Below are positions 28,115 to 37,890 of a stretch of DNA of 38,706 nucleotides, one piece after another. The notes below the pieces were generated by a model. The model made no database searches and had not been told where the DNA came from. It was given only the letters and a program-made list of their open reading frames with translations. The translations under genes were made by a program, and so were the position numbers. Source of the stretch: Deltaproteobacteria bacterium (GTDB lineage Bacteria > Desulfobacterota > Desulfarculia > Adiutricales > Adiutricaceae); the NCBI GenBank assembly GCA_031263525.1, contig JAISFP010000100.1:1-38706 (forward strand), read 5' to 3'. Numbering within the stretch: position 1 is the stretch's first letter; each line of letters starts with the position of its first letter.

Positions 28115-29806
28115 TCAGGAAGCAGGCTTGTCGAGAGTTGCCACAGAATCCAGGAAGCGGGCCGCCACCTCGTCTCTTCCGCGCACGGCAAGGGCAAGGC
28201 AAATGATTTTCTTCGCGTTGGCCCTGAAAGGTCCCGGGTAGTCCTTCGTCTTTATTGCGTTCTCGGCATCATCGAGAGCGGAACTGAGAACCCTGTCGGA
28301 TCGCTTCGATTCTCCTTCGGCCGTAGATCCTTTTGCCCGTCTATATTTCAACTCTATCACCACGCGGATCTTGTCTTCCAGGAACAGGGACATGTCGGCC
28401 TGGCCAATGGAGCTTCCAGTCTCGCTCAAGACTTCTATCCCGGCCCCGACGAATGCGGCATGGAATAGGGAATGGTAATTTTTTTCAGCTGGCATGTGCA
28501 ACTTGAAGATTATACCTGAAAGAAGATCATGTAGCAAATTGGCAATTTCTTGAGAATCCTTATTCAATAAGGCACTAATGATATTTTTTGTGAAGATTTG
28601 GTAATCGTCTAACTCTTTTCCAAATATTTGTTCGAACATGAACGATTTAAAACATAAATCTACTTCCATGTTTGGGATCTTGAAAATGAAGGCTTCTTGC
28701 CTGGCCGTGCCAAGCTTCAAAGAAGTTTCCAGGACAATCCGTCTGTCGATTGTCAGATAACCGCTGTGGAAGAGGATGGGAGCAGGTGAGAGCGTTCTGA
28801 GTTTAGTGGTTTTGATTTCCTGGGCTAAATAGCTGTCAAGTTTTGGCTACATGTAATCCAGCGGCTTTTGGGCTGCCAGCTGAGAAATGTGTGTGGGATT
28901 TCCGGACAGCGTCCAGTAGGTGGACAGCATGTTGTCGTCGAACAGGCTGATGATCGAGTACGGGTTTAGGAGACGTTGTTTGGCTAGCCAGTTGTACCCG
29001 TCGTACCAGCTAGCTATCGTCTTCAGCAACGCAGTTTCGTCTGCATCTTTCTCTATGGTTCCGGCCTTTTTCAGGGACGCGAGTGTCCTTGGAAACCTGT
29101 CGTTGAAAAGGTGAAAGAATTCTTTGATAGTGAATTCACAAATTCCGGCGAATTTTGGCTTCAGCGAGATGTCTACGAAATTGTTAGGTCCTGAATCCAA
29201 GGCGGTAAACGCGAACCTGGTTACGCCAGTAACCAAGGAGAAACGAATTAAGTCCTTATTCCTTTTCATGGCAGAGAAAAAATGGTGGAGAATTTTACTG
29301 TTTGTCTCGGCAAGCTTGCTGTCTGCTAAGTTCAAGGCTACCGGAGCGTCGTACTCGTCTATCAGGACGACAGAACCTACTCCGTACTTAATGTAGAGAG
29401 CCTGAAGCAACTCGTCGAGCATTTTGCCATAGGAACTCTGAATCAGCGTTATTTCCTCGCGTTCTGCAAAATTTGTCAGGATTGTCTCGATGCTGCCGCG
29501 AAGATAGTCGGGGTCCGGGAGCTCCGCATAGGCCATGCTGAATCTGAGGACAGGGTGGATCTGGTAGTCGTAGTGTTTCCTGGTGTCAATCCATAGGCCC
29601 TTGAAAAGATCCCGATCGCCTCCGAAGAGTTCTTCTATGGTGTTAAGCAGGAGAGTCTTGCCGAATCGCCTGGGACGGGACAGGAAACAGCACCTATATT
29701 TAGTGATCAGTTTATAAATATACTGGGTCTTGTCGGCGTAAATGTAGTTCCCGTGGATGATTGAACGGAAGGCAGGATCGTCAACCGGCAGTCTTTTCAG
29801 TCCCAT
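28115..29806 (-). pseudogene. AAA-ATPase-like/PD-(D/E)XK nuclease-like gene interrupted by one in-frame TAG
   Basis: One continuous frame of 563 codons plus stop encodes the AAA-ATPase-like (PF09820) and PD-(D/E)XK (PF08011) combination. GGAGG stands five bases before ATG 29806. The N-terminal part has MGLKRLPVDDPAFRSII, a Walker A loop RPRRFGKTLL (44-53) and Walker B VVLIDEYDAP (146-155). At codon 320 a TAG (28847-28849) follows LDYM. Beyond it the same frame continues with family-typical PAPILFHSGYLTID, FIFKIPNMEV and the nuclease core ADMSLF...VVIELK, so D and ExK residues are intact. The 126 bases after the TAG contain no ATG and no frameshift. GC content is visibly lower than in the neighbours, suggesting transfer. 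Either a recent nonsense mutation or read-through is possible; three other genes here end in TAG, favouring mutation. Confidence 0.8.
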
Positions 29807-30210
29807 GGGGCCCTCCGAGCAAATCTGTCCTTCATGCAGGAAGACGAGGAGCGTTCCGGTGACCCTTACGCATGGCCTGCCTGCGTCTACCGATCCAGAC
29901 CGACTTAGTTTTATTATTTTAACACAGGTTATCCTTTAAAAGGCAAAAAATTATTATGGAGTTCTGGAAATGGCGCAAGAAAAACTGCCTTATGAGGCGT
30001 CTTTCCGTCGGGAAGGCCGCCCAGGGCCCTGAAGAGGTAGCGCTGAACCCCGGGGCCAGCTCATCATGGGCCTGTAGAAAGGCCGGCCAGGGTTGGGACA
30101 AAGGCCTGCCAAGCCTGAAAGGAAGACGGACAGGACTCGCTCATGTAAAAAGGCCGACTTGGATCTGGCTGGAGGTCGACTTGAGCCATGGAGAGAGGAG
30201 GACCTTAGCA
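29807..30210. other. Upstream region of the interrupted AAA/nuclease gene; no gene seen
   Basis: An AT-rich segment at about 29905-29950 reads, on the minus strand, TTAAAATAATAAAAC and could hold a -10 element. No convincing -35 is visible. The rest is GC-rich with no recognisable gene. Confidence 0.3.
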
Positions 30211-30235
30211 TGGAAGGAGGCCAATCGGGGGCCGG

Positions 30236-30345
30236 CAGGAGGCTGGCCTGGGTCCTCGGATGGCAGGAGGCTGGCCTGGGTCCTCGGATGGAGGGAGGCC
30301 AGCCTCGGACCTTGGATGGAGGAAGGCCGGAACGCGGAGGAAGGC
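30236..30345. repeat. 28-bp tandem repeat, about three copies
   Basis: GGCTGGCCTGGGTCCTCGG occurs at 30241 and 30269, with a diverged unit (GGCCAGCCTCGGACCTTGG) after it. The period is 28 bp, which is not compatible with a repeated peptide frame. Confidence 0.65.
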
Positions 30346-30554
30346 CGGTCGGGAGCCTGACGGGACCAAGCTGGGTCCAAAGGGAGTCTCCCCTGCATTC
30401 AAACCTTTTCCCGCTGCTGGCAATCGTGACATCGATGGCCACCGAAGGGACCGTTAAAGTCAGAATTGAAGACAGGCCCAGATTTGCAAACACTTTTAAC
30501 TGCTGATCGTCATTCAATAATCCTTGCCTAGCAAGGGCAAGTGTAAATCACAAG

Positions 30555-30603
30555 GAGATTTCTGAGTACAGAAATTTCTCATCTCAGAAAGCCTATAAGG
30601 CTT
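30555..30603. other. Two small hairpins between converging repeat DNA and the second PilY1-like gene
   Basis: GAGATTTCTG (30555-30564) pairs with CAGAAATTTCTC (30569-30580) apart from two extra bases. AAGCC...GGCTT (about 30589-30603) forms a second short stem. Both lie downstream of the minus-strand gene that ends at 30762. They may be RNA-stabilising or leftover repeat structures; no function can be assigned. Confidence 0.35.
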
Positions 30604-30664
30604 ACTAAGATATGGCTGCGGAGGTCTGGTCCTGAGATATCTGACCGTTCCAGCACCAGAGACA

Positions 30665-30700
30665 GCAAGGGCGGCCCCCCCTGGGGAGGGCCGCCCTTGC
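30665..30700 (-). terminator. Strong hairpin downstream of the second PilY1-like gene
   Basis: GCAAGGGCGGCCC (30665-30677) and GGGCCGCCCTTGC (30688-30700) form a perfect 13-bp stem about 60 bp after the stop at 30762. The position and the GGGCGGCC core match the terminator after the first paralog (18181-18208). No long T run follows on the minus strand, so it may act as a weak terminator or 3' stabiliser. Confidence 0.65.
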
Positions 30701-30761
30701 CGGCTGGGTTGCCGGGATACATGGGCTGTCCCGGCAGGCAGTTGTCAGGCGTTAGTGAGGG

Positions 30762-33700
30762 CTAGTCGCCAAGGCCGATGGTCATCTGGTCGCCGGTGAC
30801 CTTGAAGCCCGTGTCGATGGCCTCACGCCAGGAGATCTGGCGGCTGGTGGGGAGCTCGTCGGCCCCGATGAATATGGACTTGTTGCTGGCGTCCTCGGCC
30901 GAGGCGGAGATGGTGGTCCCTGCGGCGGAAGTCACCACGTAGGCCTCTGTCGGCTTGCCCTTGCCCACGGCCACTGCCCCGGAGATGGCTACCGGCTGGG
31001 TTCCCGGCTTCGGGGAGGTGCCCGGGTCGACCTTCTCGTTGGTGAAGAGGTTGCCGGTGGAGGGGTTGGGCAGGCCCGTGAAGGTGTCGAGCAGGTAGAG
31101 GTAGCCGTCCCCGCTGTCGCCGCAGCCGCCGGCCCTGGGCTCGTAGCTCGTGAAGGCGGTGAGGCTCCTGCCGCCGGAGAGGACCACGAACTTGGGCTGG
31201 GTGAGGACCATCTCGTAGGCGTGCTTCTGGCCGGGGTAGATGACCTTCCCGATGTTGAGCGCCTTCTTGTAGCCTATGAGGGAAGAGGACCTCAGGGTGC
31301 TGGACACGGTCGCGAAGCTGCTGCTCCCCTTGTCGGAGTCGGGGAGGTTGGGGGTCGCGGTGACGCCGGCGACGGCCCCGGAGGCGTAGACGCTGTAGCC
31401 GGAGACGTCAAGGATGCGGGCCGAGTCGGTCGTGCGGTCGCTGAACGTCATGAAGCCGGAGGCGTTCAGCTCCTCCTTGATGCCGAAGAGGTACTGCACG
31501 TGGTTCTGCTCGCAGGCCGTGCTGGGCTTGGAAGCGCAGGGGACGATGTCGTCGCTCCCCCAGATCTTGCCGGTGCCGAAGACGACCCAGAGGTTGCCCA
31601 CGCCGTCGTAGGTGGAGTTGACCGCGCCGGTGACGGGCCTATCCGTGTTGATGAGCCTCTTGAGCTCCCAGTTGGAGACGGACAGGGGGTTCCCGTTGCC
31701 GTCCACGGTCTGGAGGCGGTAGACGGCGCCGGTGTCGGTGCAGTCGGCGGGGTTCCTGGAGACGGTGAGCCCGTAGTAGAGGGCGTGGTTGTCCCACTCG
31801 GGATTGCGCTTCTGGGCCACGGGGAGGAAGGGGTTGTTGAAGAAGGAGCGCGGCTCTGAGACGGTCAGGTAGGCGGGGTTGGCGGTCGAGGGCACCGGGA
31901 CTCCCGTCTCCGCGTCGAGGACTATGAGCCTCGCCGGCTGGTTGCTGTAGCCGTTGTAGGGCGACTCGGAGCCGAACTGGACGTAAGGCACCCCGTTCTT
32001 CGACTCCGCTGAGGATATGGGGGTGTCGTTCACCGGCCCGGTCGGGAGAATGACGTACCATCTCCCGTCAGACCGCAGTGTGGAGGGGAGTCCCACTGTG
32101 AGCCCCAGCTCCTTGGTGCTGTAGCGCCAGAGAATCTTCGGATCCGTCTCTGGATCGGTTATGTCGAGCGCGAAGACCTCGGAGAAGTAATGCTCGGCGC
32201 CCGCCCCCGCCGGGTTGGGGGTCTCGATGGGCCGCCCGCCGAGCCTCATGCCGCCTATCAGCACCGTCCGCCACTCGCCGTTTATCTTGATGTCGTTCAC
32301 GAGCGGCTTCTGGTCGACGTAATAGGAGTGGCTGTAGTAGGGATCGGGGAGCCAGCGGAGGTTCGGGAGCACCGAGGCGGGTATGAAGGACCAGATCTCC
32401 GCGCCGCGCTCGTGCTGCACCCCTCCCATCTTGTTGTCGACCTCGAAGGAGATCTTGCCCTGGGAGAGGGTGGTGGGGAACCCGATGTTGACAGCGTGGA
32501 GCATCCCGTCGTTCGCCCCGAAGTAGACCATCTGCCTGCGGCCGGAGTTCTGCGTGACGAACTCGGAGTAGCTGGTGTCCCCGTAGATCATCCCGAATCC
32601 GCTGGCCGGGCTGCTCACGAGTATCGGCTTGGAGTTGATGACGTCCCCGAGCCGCCAGACTATCGAGCTTCCGCTGGAATTCCAGGGATCAGCCACGACG
32701 CGGGACCGCCAGCCGGACTTCTCGATGCCGTAGACCCAGTCGATGAGCGACTTGGCCGCCTGGCTCCTGTTCGCCACGCCCGGCAGGGACTCGATGAAGT
32801 TGGAGTGGATCATCAGCTGCTCGAGCTCCGCCTGGTTGTCGTACCAGAAGGTGGCGAGCTCGGGCTTGGGGCGTCCGGACTTGGCCGGCGCCTCGTAGAA
32901 GATCCTCCTGCGCCCGTCCGCCATGGTGGCGGGGGTGGTGAGGGGCCTGGGGCCCTGGGCGAGCCTGGAAGAGTCGAGATGCGACAGCCAGTAGCCGGTG
33001 TCGAAGAGCGGCTCTATCCTGTGGACGGCCAGGTACGGGTAGTCGGGGCTGACCGACGGGTGCCTTCTCGCGTCGGGCATGAGCGCGAGGTTGTTGTTGC
33101 CGGTCGGGTCGTAGCACCGGGAGACGTAGTCGCCGAACTCGTAGCACTTGGGCGGGTCGGTGTTCTTGTGGCTCAGGCTGTTGAAGGTCACGACGAAGTC
33201 GCCCGTCGTGGCGTGCTCGCCGTTCACCATGTCGAGGATGCCGTTCTTGTCGTTGTCCTCGCGGAGGTTGCCCCACTTGTCGAGGAAGAGGCCGTAGACC
33301 GAGCCCACCCACCTGACGGTCTGGTTGGGCATGAGGGGGTTGGTGTAGACGGGGTAGTAGATGCTCTGGACGGATACCCCGCCGCCGAGGATCGTGTCGA
33401 TGGAGGCCGCGGAGGCGGTGGACGTGGAGATGGAGCGGGCGATCTCCTTGAAGACGGCGTCCAGCCTCTCGGGGAGCTCGGCGACGTTCAGGGGCTGGAA
33501 GTAGGTCTTGGGCCTCCCGTCCTCGCCTTCCCACTCGCCGGCATCAGGCTTGCCGTTCCGGTTGTAGTCGGTGAAGCCGCCGTACTTGGCCGCGAGGTAG
33601 AGCGGGTTGGGGAGGTAGCTGCCGACCAGGGAGGAGTCGTCGGAAAACTCGAAGGTCCTCCAGACCTTCTCGTAGACGGTGTCCGGAGTGCCGAGGCCGT

Positions 33701-36695
33701 GATGGGTGACGTGGAACGCGTTGGTGTCGGTGAAGCATCCCGTGCCCTTGTGGACCGCGGAATCCTCGCCGTACCCCTTGGGCCAGTTGCAGGTGGGGGG
33801 CGTCCCGAACTTGGGGATGCCGTAGCCGTAGGAGCTGCGTCCGGTGTCCATGTAGATCCCGTCGTGCGTGCTCCCGGCGATGGTGTACCCGGTCATCATC
33901 CGCTTGTCGATGTGGATGGCTATCTTCCACTGGCCGTTTATGAGGCCGGCCACCTCGTTGGGCTCGATTATGAAGGGCTGCCCGTCCTCCGGATCCTTGA
34001 AGGTCCAGTACTTGCCTCCCTTCACCTTCAGGGCCCCGGAGATGTGGTCGGCCATGTAGTACCAGGTCTTCTTGTCAATCTGGAGGGTGGCCTTGCCGTT
34101 AGCGGCCGTCTGGGACATGTCGTAGGCGGCGGCGGTCCCCGTCTTGGAGGTCTGCCGGTCGGAAAGGAGCTGGAACACGTGCTCGACTATGATGTCGGCG
34201 TCCCAGTTGGAGCCGTGGTCCTGCACGCTGTAGCCGATCGACTGGGCCTCGTAGTTGACCCTGACGATCACGCTGTAGGGCGTCCCCCTCGCGTCGGTCT
34301 TCCAGTCGAGCACGTAGTAGTTCAGCACCTCGAGGAGGCGGTTGTAGTTGGTGTAGGAGTCGGTCTCGCTCATGGCCACGGGAAGGATCTCCAGCCTCTT
34401 GGCCGGCTTCCCGTCAGCCCCGTAGATGGGGAAGTTCAGGGGCGGGAAGGTGGGCGTGAGCGTGACCGCGTAGATGTCCAGGCCCATCGGCTCGGAGCCC
34501 GGAGGCGAGAAGTCGTGGGTGTGGGCGAAGTAGGCCACGGCTGCCGCGCTGTAGGTTCCCTCGAACGACGCGCGGTTCGGGCACATGCCGTTGACCTCGG
34601 AAAGCGACGAGATGGTCTTGGGGGAGCAGTCGCCCCAGATGGTCTGGTCCCAGTGGCGGATGTTTTCCGCGACCCCCTTGTAGACGTCGTCCGTTTCCCT
34701 GTTGAACGCGTCGTTAACGAAGCGCGACCAGTCGTCAAGCGTCTTCAGGGGATCGTACCACTTCTCCCATCCGTTGAAATGGGGCATCTTGGCATAGTAG
34801 AACTTCTTGCCGTCCTTGTTGAACTCCTCGTGGTCCGTGATCATCTGGAGATACTTGACCATGGAGAAGCTGTTCGGGAGGGATGCCTGGACGGCAGTGG
34901 AGTACTCCGCCGCCAGGGGCTTTCCGACCAGCCAGCCCAGCCAGTTGACGCCCTGGTCCCCGTCGAAGTCCGTCTCGGCCTCGCCGATGAGGATGATGAC
35001 GGGCTTGGCGCATTCGGCAGAGGGGATCGCGGGGATTACGTTCCAGTCGCTGTAGACCACGAGCGCCAGGTCGGGGAAGCTGTCCCTCTCCTTCTTTGCG
35101 GGGACGAAGTCCGGAGTGGGCCCGATTTTCGAATAGACGAGGCTCTCCTCGGTGAGCCTGTTGAAGTAGCGCACCCCCTCGTAGAGGAGCTCGCCCACCG
35201 GGTTGCCCCAGCTGGTCGCGGTGGTGTAGGTTCCGCCGTAGGTGGGGCTGCCGGCTATGATCAGGCCGTCGATGGTGCCGATGACGCCGGTCTCGTAGTA
35301 GATGCCGGTGTTCATGTCCATGGCCCAGGCGAGGTGGTTGACGTGGGCCCTGATGACCCCGCCCTTGCGCCTGGTGTACTCGCCCGGCCCGTCCTTGGCG
35401 TTGTAGCCGGTTCCCCTCTTGTCGAACGTGCCGGTGAGGAGCCCGAAGAGCATCTGGCCGTGCTCGCCGTTCTGCTGCAGCAGGCCAACCGGCTTGAGGT
35501 TGCCGTTGGGATAGGCGCGACAGTTCTCCCCAGGAAAGTACAGGTCCTTCCAGCAGGCGGCGACGTTCACCGCCAGCTCCCTCACCATCTTCTCACCGGT
35601 CGAGTTGAGCGTGGCGTCCGTGGAGGGGTTCGGGGCCTTGTTCAGCGCCCAGTCGAAATAGCGCCCGCCGGTCGAGTAGACGGAGCCGGCCACCCTCTTC
35701 TCCCAGATGCCCGAGTGGGCGTGCAGGATGTACTGGATCAGGGGGAAATGCTTTCCGTCGCTGTCGTTGGTGGACTTGTTGCGGACCCTCACGAAGAAGT
35801 GGGCCGTGTCCGCGTAGGGCTTGGGGAAGGGCGTGTACTTGGAGATGTCGAAATATTTGGTGTTCCGGGTCTCAGAGACCCAGCGGTTGTCGGCCATCAC
35901 CTCCGTGCCCCAGGTGTGGGCGTCCCTGGGCACGAGCGAGCTCTGGAGTATGGTCTGGCTGTTGGAGGTAACGCCCGTCTTCTTGTCGTAGACCCCGCTC
36001 ACGTCGAGGCTGCGGTGGCCCCCGTAGAGGACCTTGCGGATCACGTCCATGCGGGTGGTGGAGACGTAGTTGAGCCAGTTCCCGCTGTACAGCCCGCCGA
36101 AGGAGGAGTGGGGGCTGTTGCAGATGCCTATCTTCTCGCCCGTCTTGTAATGGACGGCGCGGGCGGCCTTGATTCCTGCCTTGGCCACGGACGCGGGACG
36201 CTTGGAGTCGAGCGTCGCCTGGGACTCGTCCTCCTTGGTCGCGCTGTACGCGTAGAACCACTCACCGATCTTGGCGTCGTTCCTGCCTCCCGGCGTCGCC
36301 CGTGAGTACGCGTAGCACGAGTAGCTGTCGAAGTAGCCGTAATACAGGACGGAGGGGTTGAAGCCCGTGTCGGGCTGCCCGTCCTCGTCCATGTCGGAGA
36401 AGTTGTTGTAGGCCTGCTGGAACAGCTTGTGGTCCTTGGACAGGACTATGAGGACCCTGGGCACGGTGCGGCCCGTGCTCGTGACCGGGCTGTTCTGGTA
36501 GTTCAGGGATTCGGGGGCGGAGGCCTCGGCCGCCGGGGGGGCGGCGGCCGCGAGGAGGAGGACGGCCACTGCCAGGACGCCGGCTCCCGCCGCGGACGCG
36601 GCGAGGCGGAGTGCCCCGGAAGGGTGCCAGCGGGCGTCGCTGAGACGCTGTGGGGCTGTCTGGCGAGTTGCTGAGCGGCGCATGTTGGCGGTCAT
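30762..36695 (-). CDS. PilY1-like protein with PilC-type beta-propeller domain (paralog 2)
   Basis: A 1977-residue exported protein, homologous to paralog 1 from the N-terminus of the mature part (APESLNYQNSPVTS) to the C-terminus. The ATG at 36695 has GGTGA five bases upstream; an in-frame GTG three codons earlier is less likely. A signal segment LAVAVLLLAAAAPPAAEA precedes the mature protein. Calcium-type loops appear at about 101 (DMDEDGQPD), 1045 (DYNRNGKPD) and 1148 (DNDKNGILD); the last keeps more Asp ligands than in paralog 1. The propeller block (VYFGANDGMLHAVN at about 1390, EIWSFIPASVLPNL, WRTVLIGGMRLGG, FALDITDP) is complete. Relative to paralog 1 it carries roughly 30 extra residues around WYDPLKTLDDWSRFVNDAF (nucleotides 34650-34770). 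It is expected to act at the cell surface with type IV pili. No pilin genes adjoin it. Confidence 0.9.
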   Translation of the reverse strand: MTANMRRSATRQTAPQRLSDARWHPSGALRLAASAAGAGVLAVAVLLLAAAAPPAAEASAPESLNYQNSPVTSTGRTVPRVLIVLSKDHKLFQQAYNNFSDMDEDGQPDTGFNPSVLYYGYFDSYSCYAYSRATPGGRNDAKIGEWFYAYSATKEDESQATLDSKRPASVAKAGIKAARAVHYKTGEKIGICNSPHSSFGGLYSGNWLNYVSTTRMDVIRKVLYGGHRSLDVSGVYDKKTGVTSNSQTILQSSLVPRDAHTWGTEVMADNRWVSETRNTKYFDISKYTPFPKPYADTAHFFVRVRNKSTNDSDGKHFPLIQYILHAHSGIWEKRVAGSVYSTGGRYFDWALNKAPNPSTDATLNSTGEKMVRELAVNVAACWKDLYFPGENCRAYPNGNLKPVGLLQQNGEHGQMLFGLLTGTFDKRGTGYNAKDGPGEYTRRKGGVIRAHVNHLAWAMDMNTGIYYETGVIGTIDGLIIAGSPTYGGTYTTATSWGNPVGELLYEGVRYFNRLTEESLVYSKIGPTPDFVPAKKERDSFPDLALVVYSDWNVIPAIPSAECAKPVIILIGEAETDFDGDQGVNWLGWLVGKPLAAEYSTAVQASLPNSFSMVKYLQMITDHEEFNKDGKKFYYAKMPHFNGWEKWYDPLKTLDDWSRFVNDAFNRETDDVYKGVAENIRHWDQTIWGDCSPKTISSLSEVNGMCPNRASFEGTYSAAAVAYFAHTHDFSPPGSEPMGLDIYAVTLTPTFPPLNFPIYGADGKPAKRLEILPVAMSETDSYTNYNRLLEVLNYYVLDWKTDARGTPYSVIVRVNYEAQSIGYSVQDHGSNWDADIIVEHVFQLLSDRQTSKTGTAAAYDMSQTAANGKATLQIDKKTWYYMADHISGALKVKGGKYWTFKDPEDGQPFIIEPNEVAGLINGQWKIAIHIDKRMMTGYTIAGSTHDGIYMDTGRSSYGYGIPKFGTPPTCNWPKGYGEDSAVHKGTGCFTDTNAFHVTHHGLGTPDTVYEKVWRTFEFSDDSSLVGSYLPNPLYLAAKYGGFTDYNRNGKPDAGEWEGEDGRPKTYFQPLNVAELPERLDAVFKEIARSISTSTASAASIDTILGGGVSVQSIYYPVYTNPLMPNQTVRWVGSVYGLFLDKWGNLREDNDKNGILDMVNGEHATTGDFVVTFNSLSHKNTDPPKCYEFGDYVSRCYDPTGNNNLALMPDARRHPSVSPDYPYLAVHRIEPLFDTGYWLSHLDSSRLAQGPRPLTTPATMADGRRRIFYEAPAKSGRPKPELATFWYDNQAELEQLMIHSNFIESLPGVANRSQAAKSLIDWVYGIEKSGWRSRVVADPWNSSGSSIVWRLGDVINSKPILVSSPASGFGMIYGDTSYSEFVTQNSGRRQMVYFGANDGMLHAVNIGFPTTLSQGKISFEVDNKMGGVQHERGAEIWSFIPASVLPNLRWLPDPYYSHSYYVDQKPLVNDIKINGEWRTVLIGGMRLGGRPIETPNPAGAGAEHYFSEVFALDITDPETDPKILWRYSTKELGLTVGLPSTLRSDGRWYVILPTGPVNDTPISSAESKNGVPYVQFGSESPYNGYSNQPARLIVLDAETGVPVPSTANPAYLTVSEPRSFFNNPFLPVAQKRNPEWDNHALYYGLTVSRNPADCTDTGAVYRLQTVDGNGNPLSVSNWELKRLINTDRPVTGAVNSTYDGVGNLWVVFGTGKIWGSDDIVPCASKPSTACEQNHVQYLFGIKEELNASGFMTFSDRTTDSARILDVSGYSVYASGAVAGVTATPNLPDSDKGSSSFATVSSTLRSSSLIGYKKALNIGKVIYPGQKHAYEMVLTQPKFVVLSGGRSLTAFTSYEPRAGGCGDSGDGYLYLLDTFTGLPNPSTGNLFTNEKVDPGTSPKPGTQPVAISGAVAVGKGKPTEAYVVTSAAGTTISASAEDASNKSIFIGADELPTSRQISWREAIDTGFKVTGDQMTIGLGD

Positions 36696-37657
36696 ATGGG
36701 TCACCGTGGATATCTAGCGCTGGCTAGTCCTGCCTGCGGAGTCCCGCCCGGCGGGGTAGGCGGGGGAGTGGGGGTGGTGCGGCCGGTCCTGTCCGGGCCT
36801 AGCGGCGGCACGGGGCGAACGTTAGACGTCATGCCGGGCGCCGCCCGTGAAGGCGACCGGACAGCCCGCTGAAGCTGCCGGCGGGGCGTCCGCCCTCCGG
36901 AAGGGTCCCGGAGGAGGGATGGGTTCGGGGCCGGACCGTCCGGATTTTCGGAGAGCCGGCCTTAACGGCCCGGACAAGACGGGAAAAGAAAGGCTTAAAG
37001 ACGAGACTGGAAGACAGGAGAGGTTTTGGTTCGGCTGTTCAGGACAAGACTTGGAAATCCGTCAAGTCGCTGTCGGGACTCGGGTTCCCCGGCATCGGGA
37101 AAAATTGGCAGAAAGCAATATCCGGTTAACCGGAACTGACCACAGGTCCGGCTGACCGTCAGAAAAGGTGCGGAAAAGCCGTCCGGGGCCGCCGGGGAGG
37201 AGCGTCCGCCATGCGGCGGCCCGCTGTCCGTCCGGGCGGTCGACCGAAGGGCAACGCGATGGCCCGCCTCCCGTGAAGCTGCCCCTGCCGGGCCCAAGTG
37301 GCCTAGGCAAAGATTAGGAGTGAGCCGAAACTGGCCATGCAATCATTGTGCCACCTTTATCTGTTCCCTACCCTATGAAGTTTTTCTGACTCGATTCCAC
37401 TGGTTCAGGACCACGGGAGCCCCTTCGCCGCCTCCTCTCCCGTGCCTCCCGACCCTGAAGGCGACGGCCGGAACCGGGCGGCCCTGGCACAAGGATTCCG
37501 CCGACGGCAACCCGCCCTCACTTCCGTGCCGGCGGCTGCCGACTGGCACCGCCCGTCCGAAGCTCCGAAACCTCCGGCAGATACGTTCCCCCGCCCGTGC
37601 CGGATCCGGTGACGGCCTCCGTGCGGTGCCTGCCGCAATCGGCGCCAACATTACCTG
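36696..37657. other. Upstream region of paralog 2 and further gene-free DNA
   Basis: GC-rich with no recognisable gene. Open frames near 36850-37340 and 37320-38100 lack ribosome-binding sites and domains and run through the element ends at 37891. No convincing promoter was identified for the minus-strand gene. Confidence 0.3.
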
Positions 37658-37679
37658 CCAACATTGGCGCCAATGTTGG
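37658..37679. promoter_or_regulatory. Perfect 22-bp palindrome centred on GGCGCC
   Basis: The half-site CCAACATTGGC is followed directly by its exact reverse complement. A further GGCGCCAACATT lies 10 bases to the left (37641-37652), and a GTTGGC overlaps the right edge. A dimeric regulator site or a cruciform or hairpin is possible. No gene with a start is adjacent, so the target is unknown. Confidence 0.45.
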
Positions 37680-37890
37680 CTATATTGTCAGCAGAAAGTT
37701 GGCGACTTTTTGACAGGATGTCCTTCCGGGCGAGTTCGCCAGAAGGCTTCCGATGTCGGGCCCGCAGGCACCGGGCCGCATTTTCCGGGGCGCCGGCCTT
37801 CATACGCGGCCTCCCCATGGTCAGCCTGCCTCCGGAAACGTGGAAACCACGCCTTAAGGCTTGATATTTCGGAACATTATATTATACCTT

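Noticed and set aside
28847-28849. Pyrrolysine codon as the explanation of the TAG
   Set aside because: No pyl genes are visible, the protein is not a methylamine methyltransferase, and three other genes in the window use TAG as their stop. It is kept only as a low-probability alternative.
32190-36305. A 1371-codon plus-strand open frame
   Set aside because: It lies antisense to the well-supported second PilY1-like gene. Its residues (V, G, D, H, R, E-rich) are the complement of GC-biased codons. It has no domain or ribosome-binding site.
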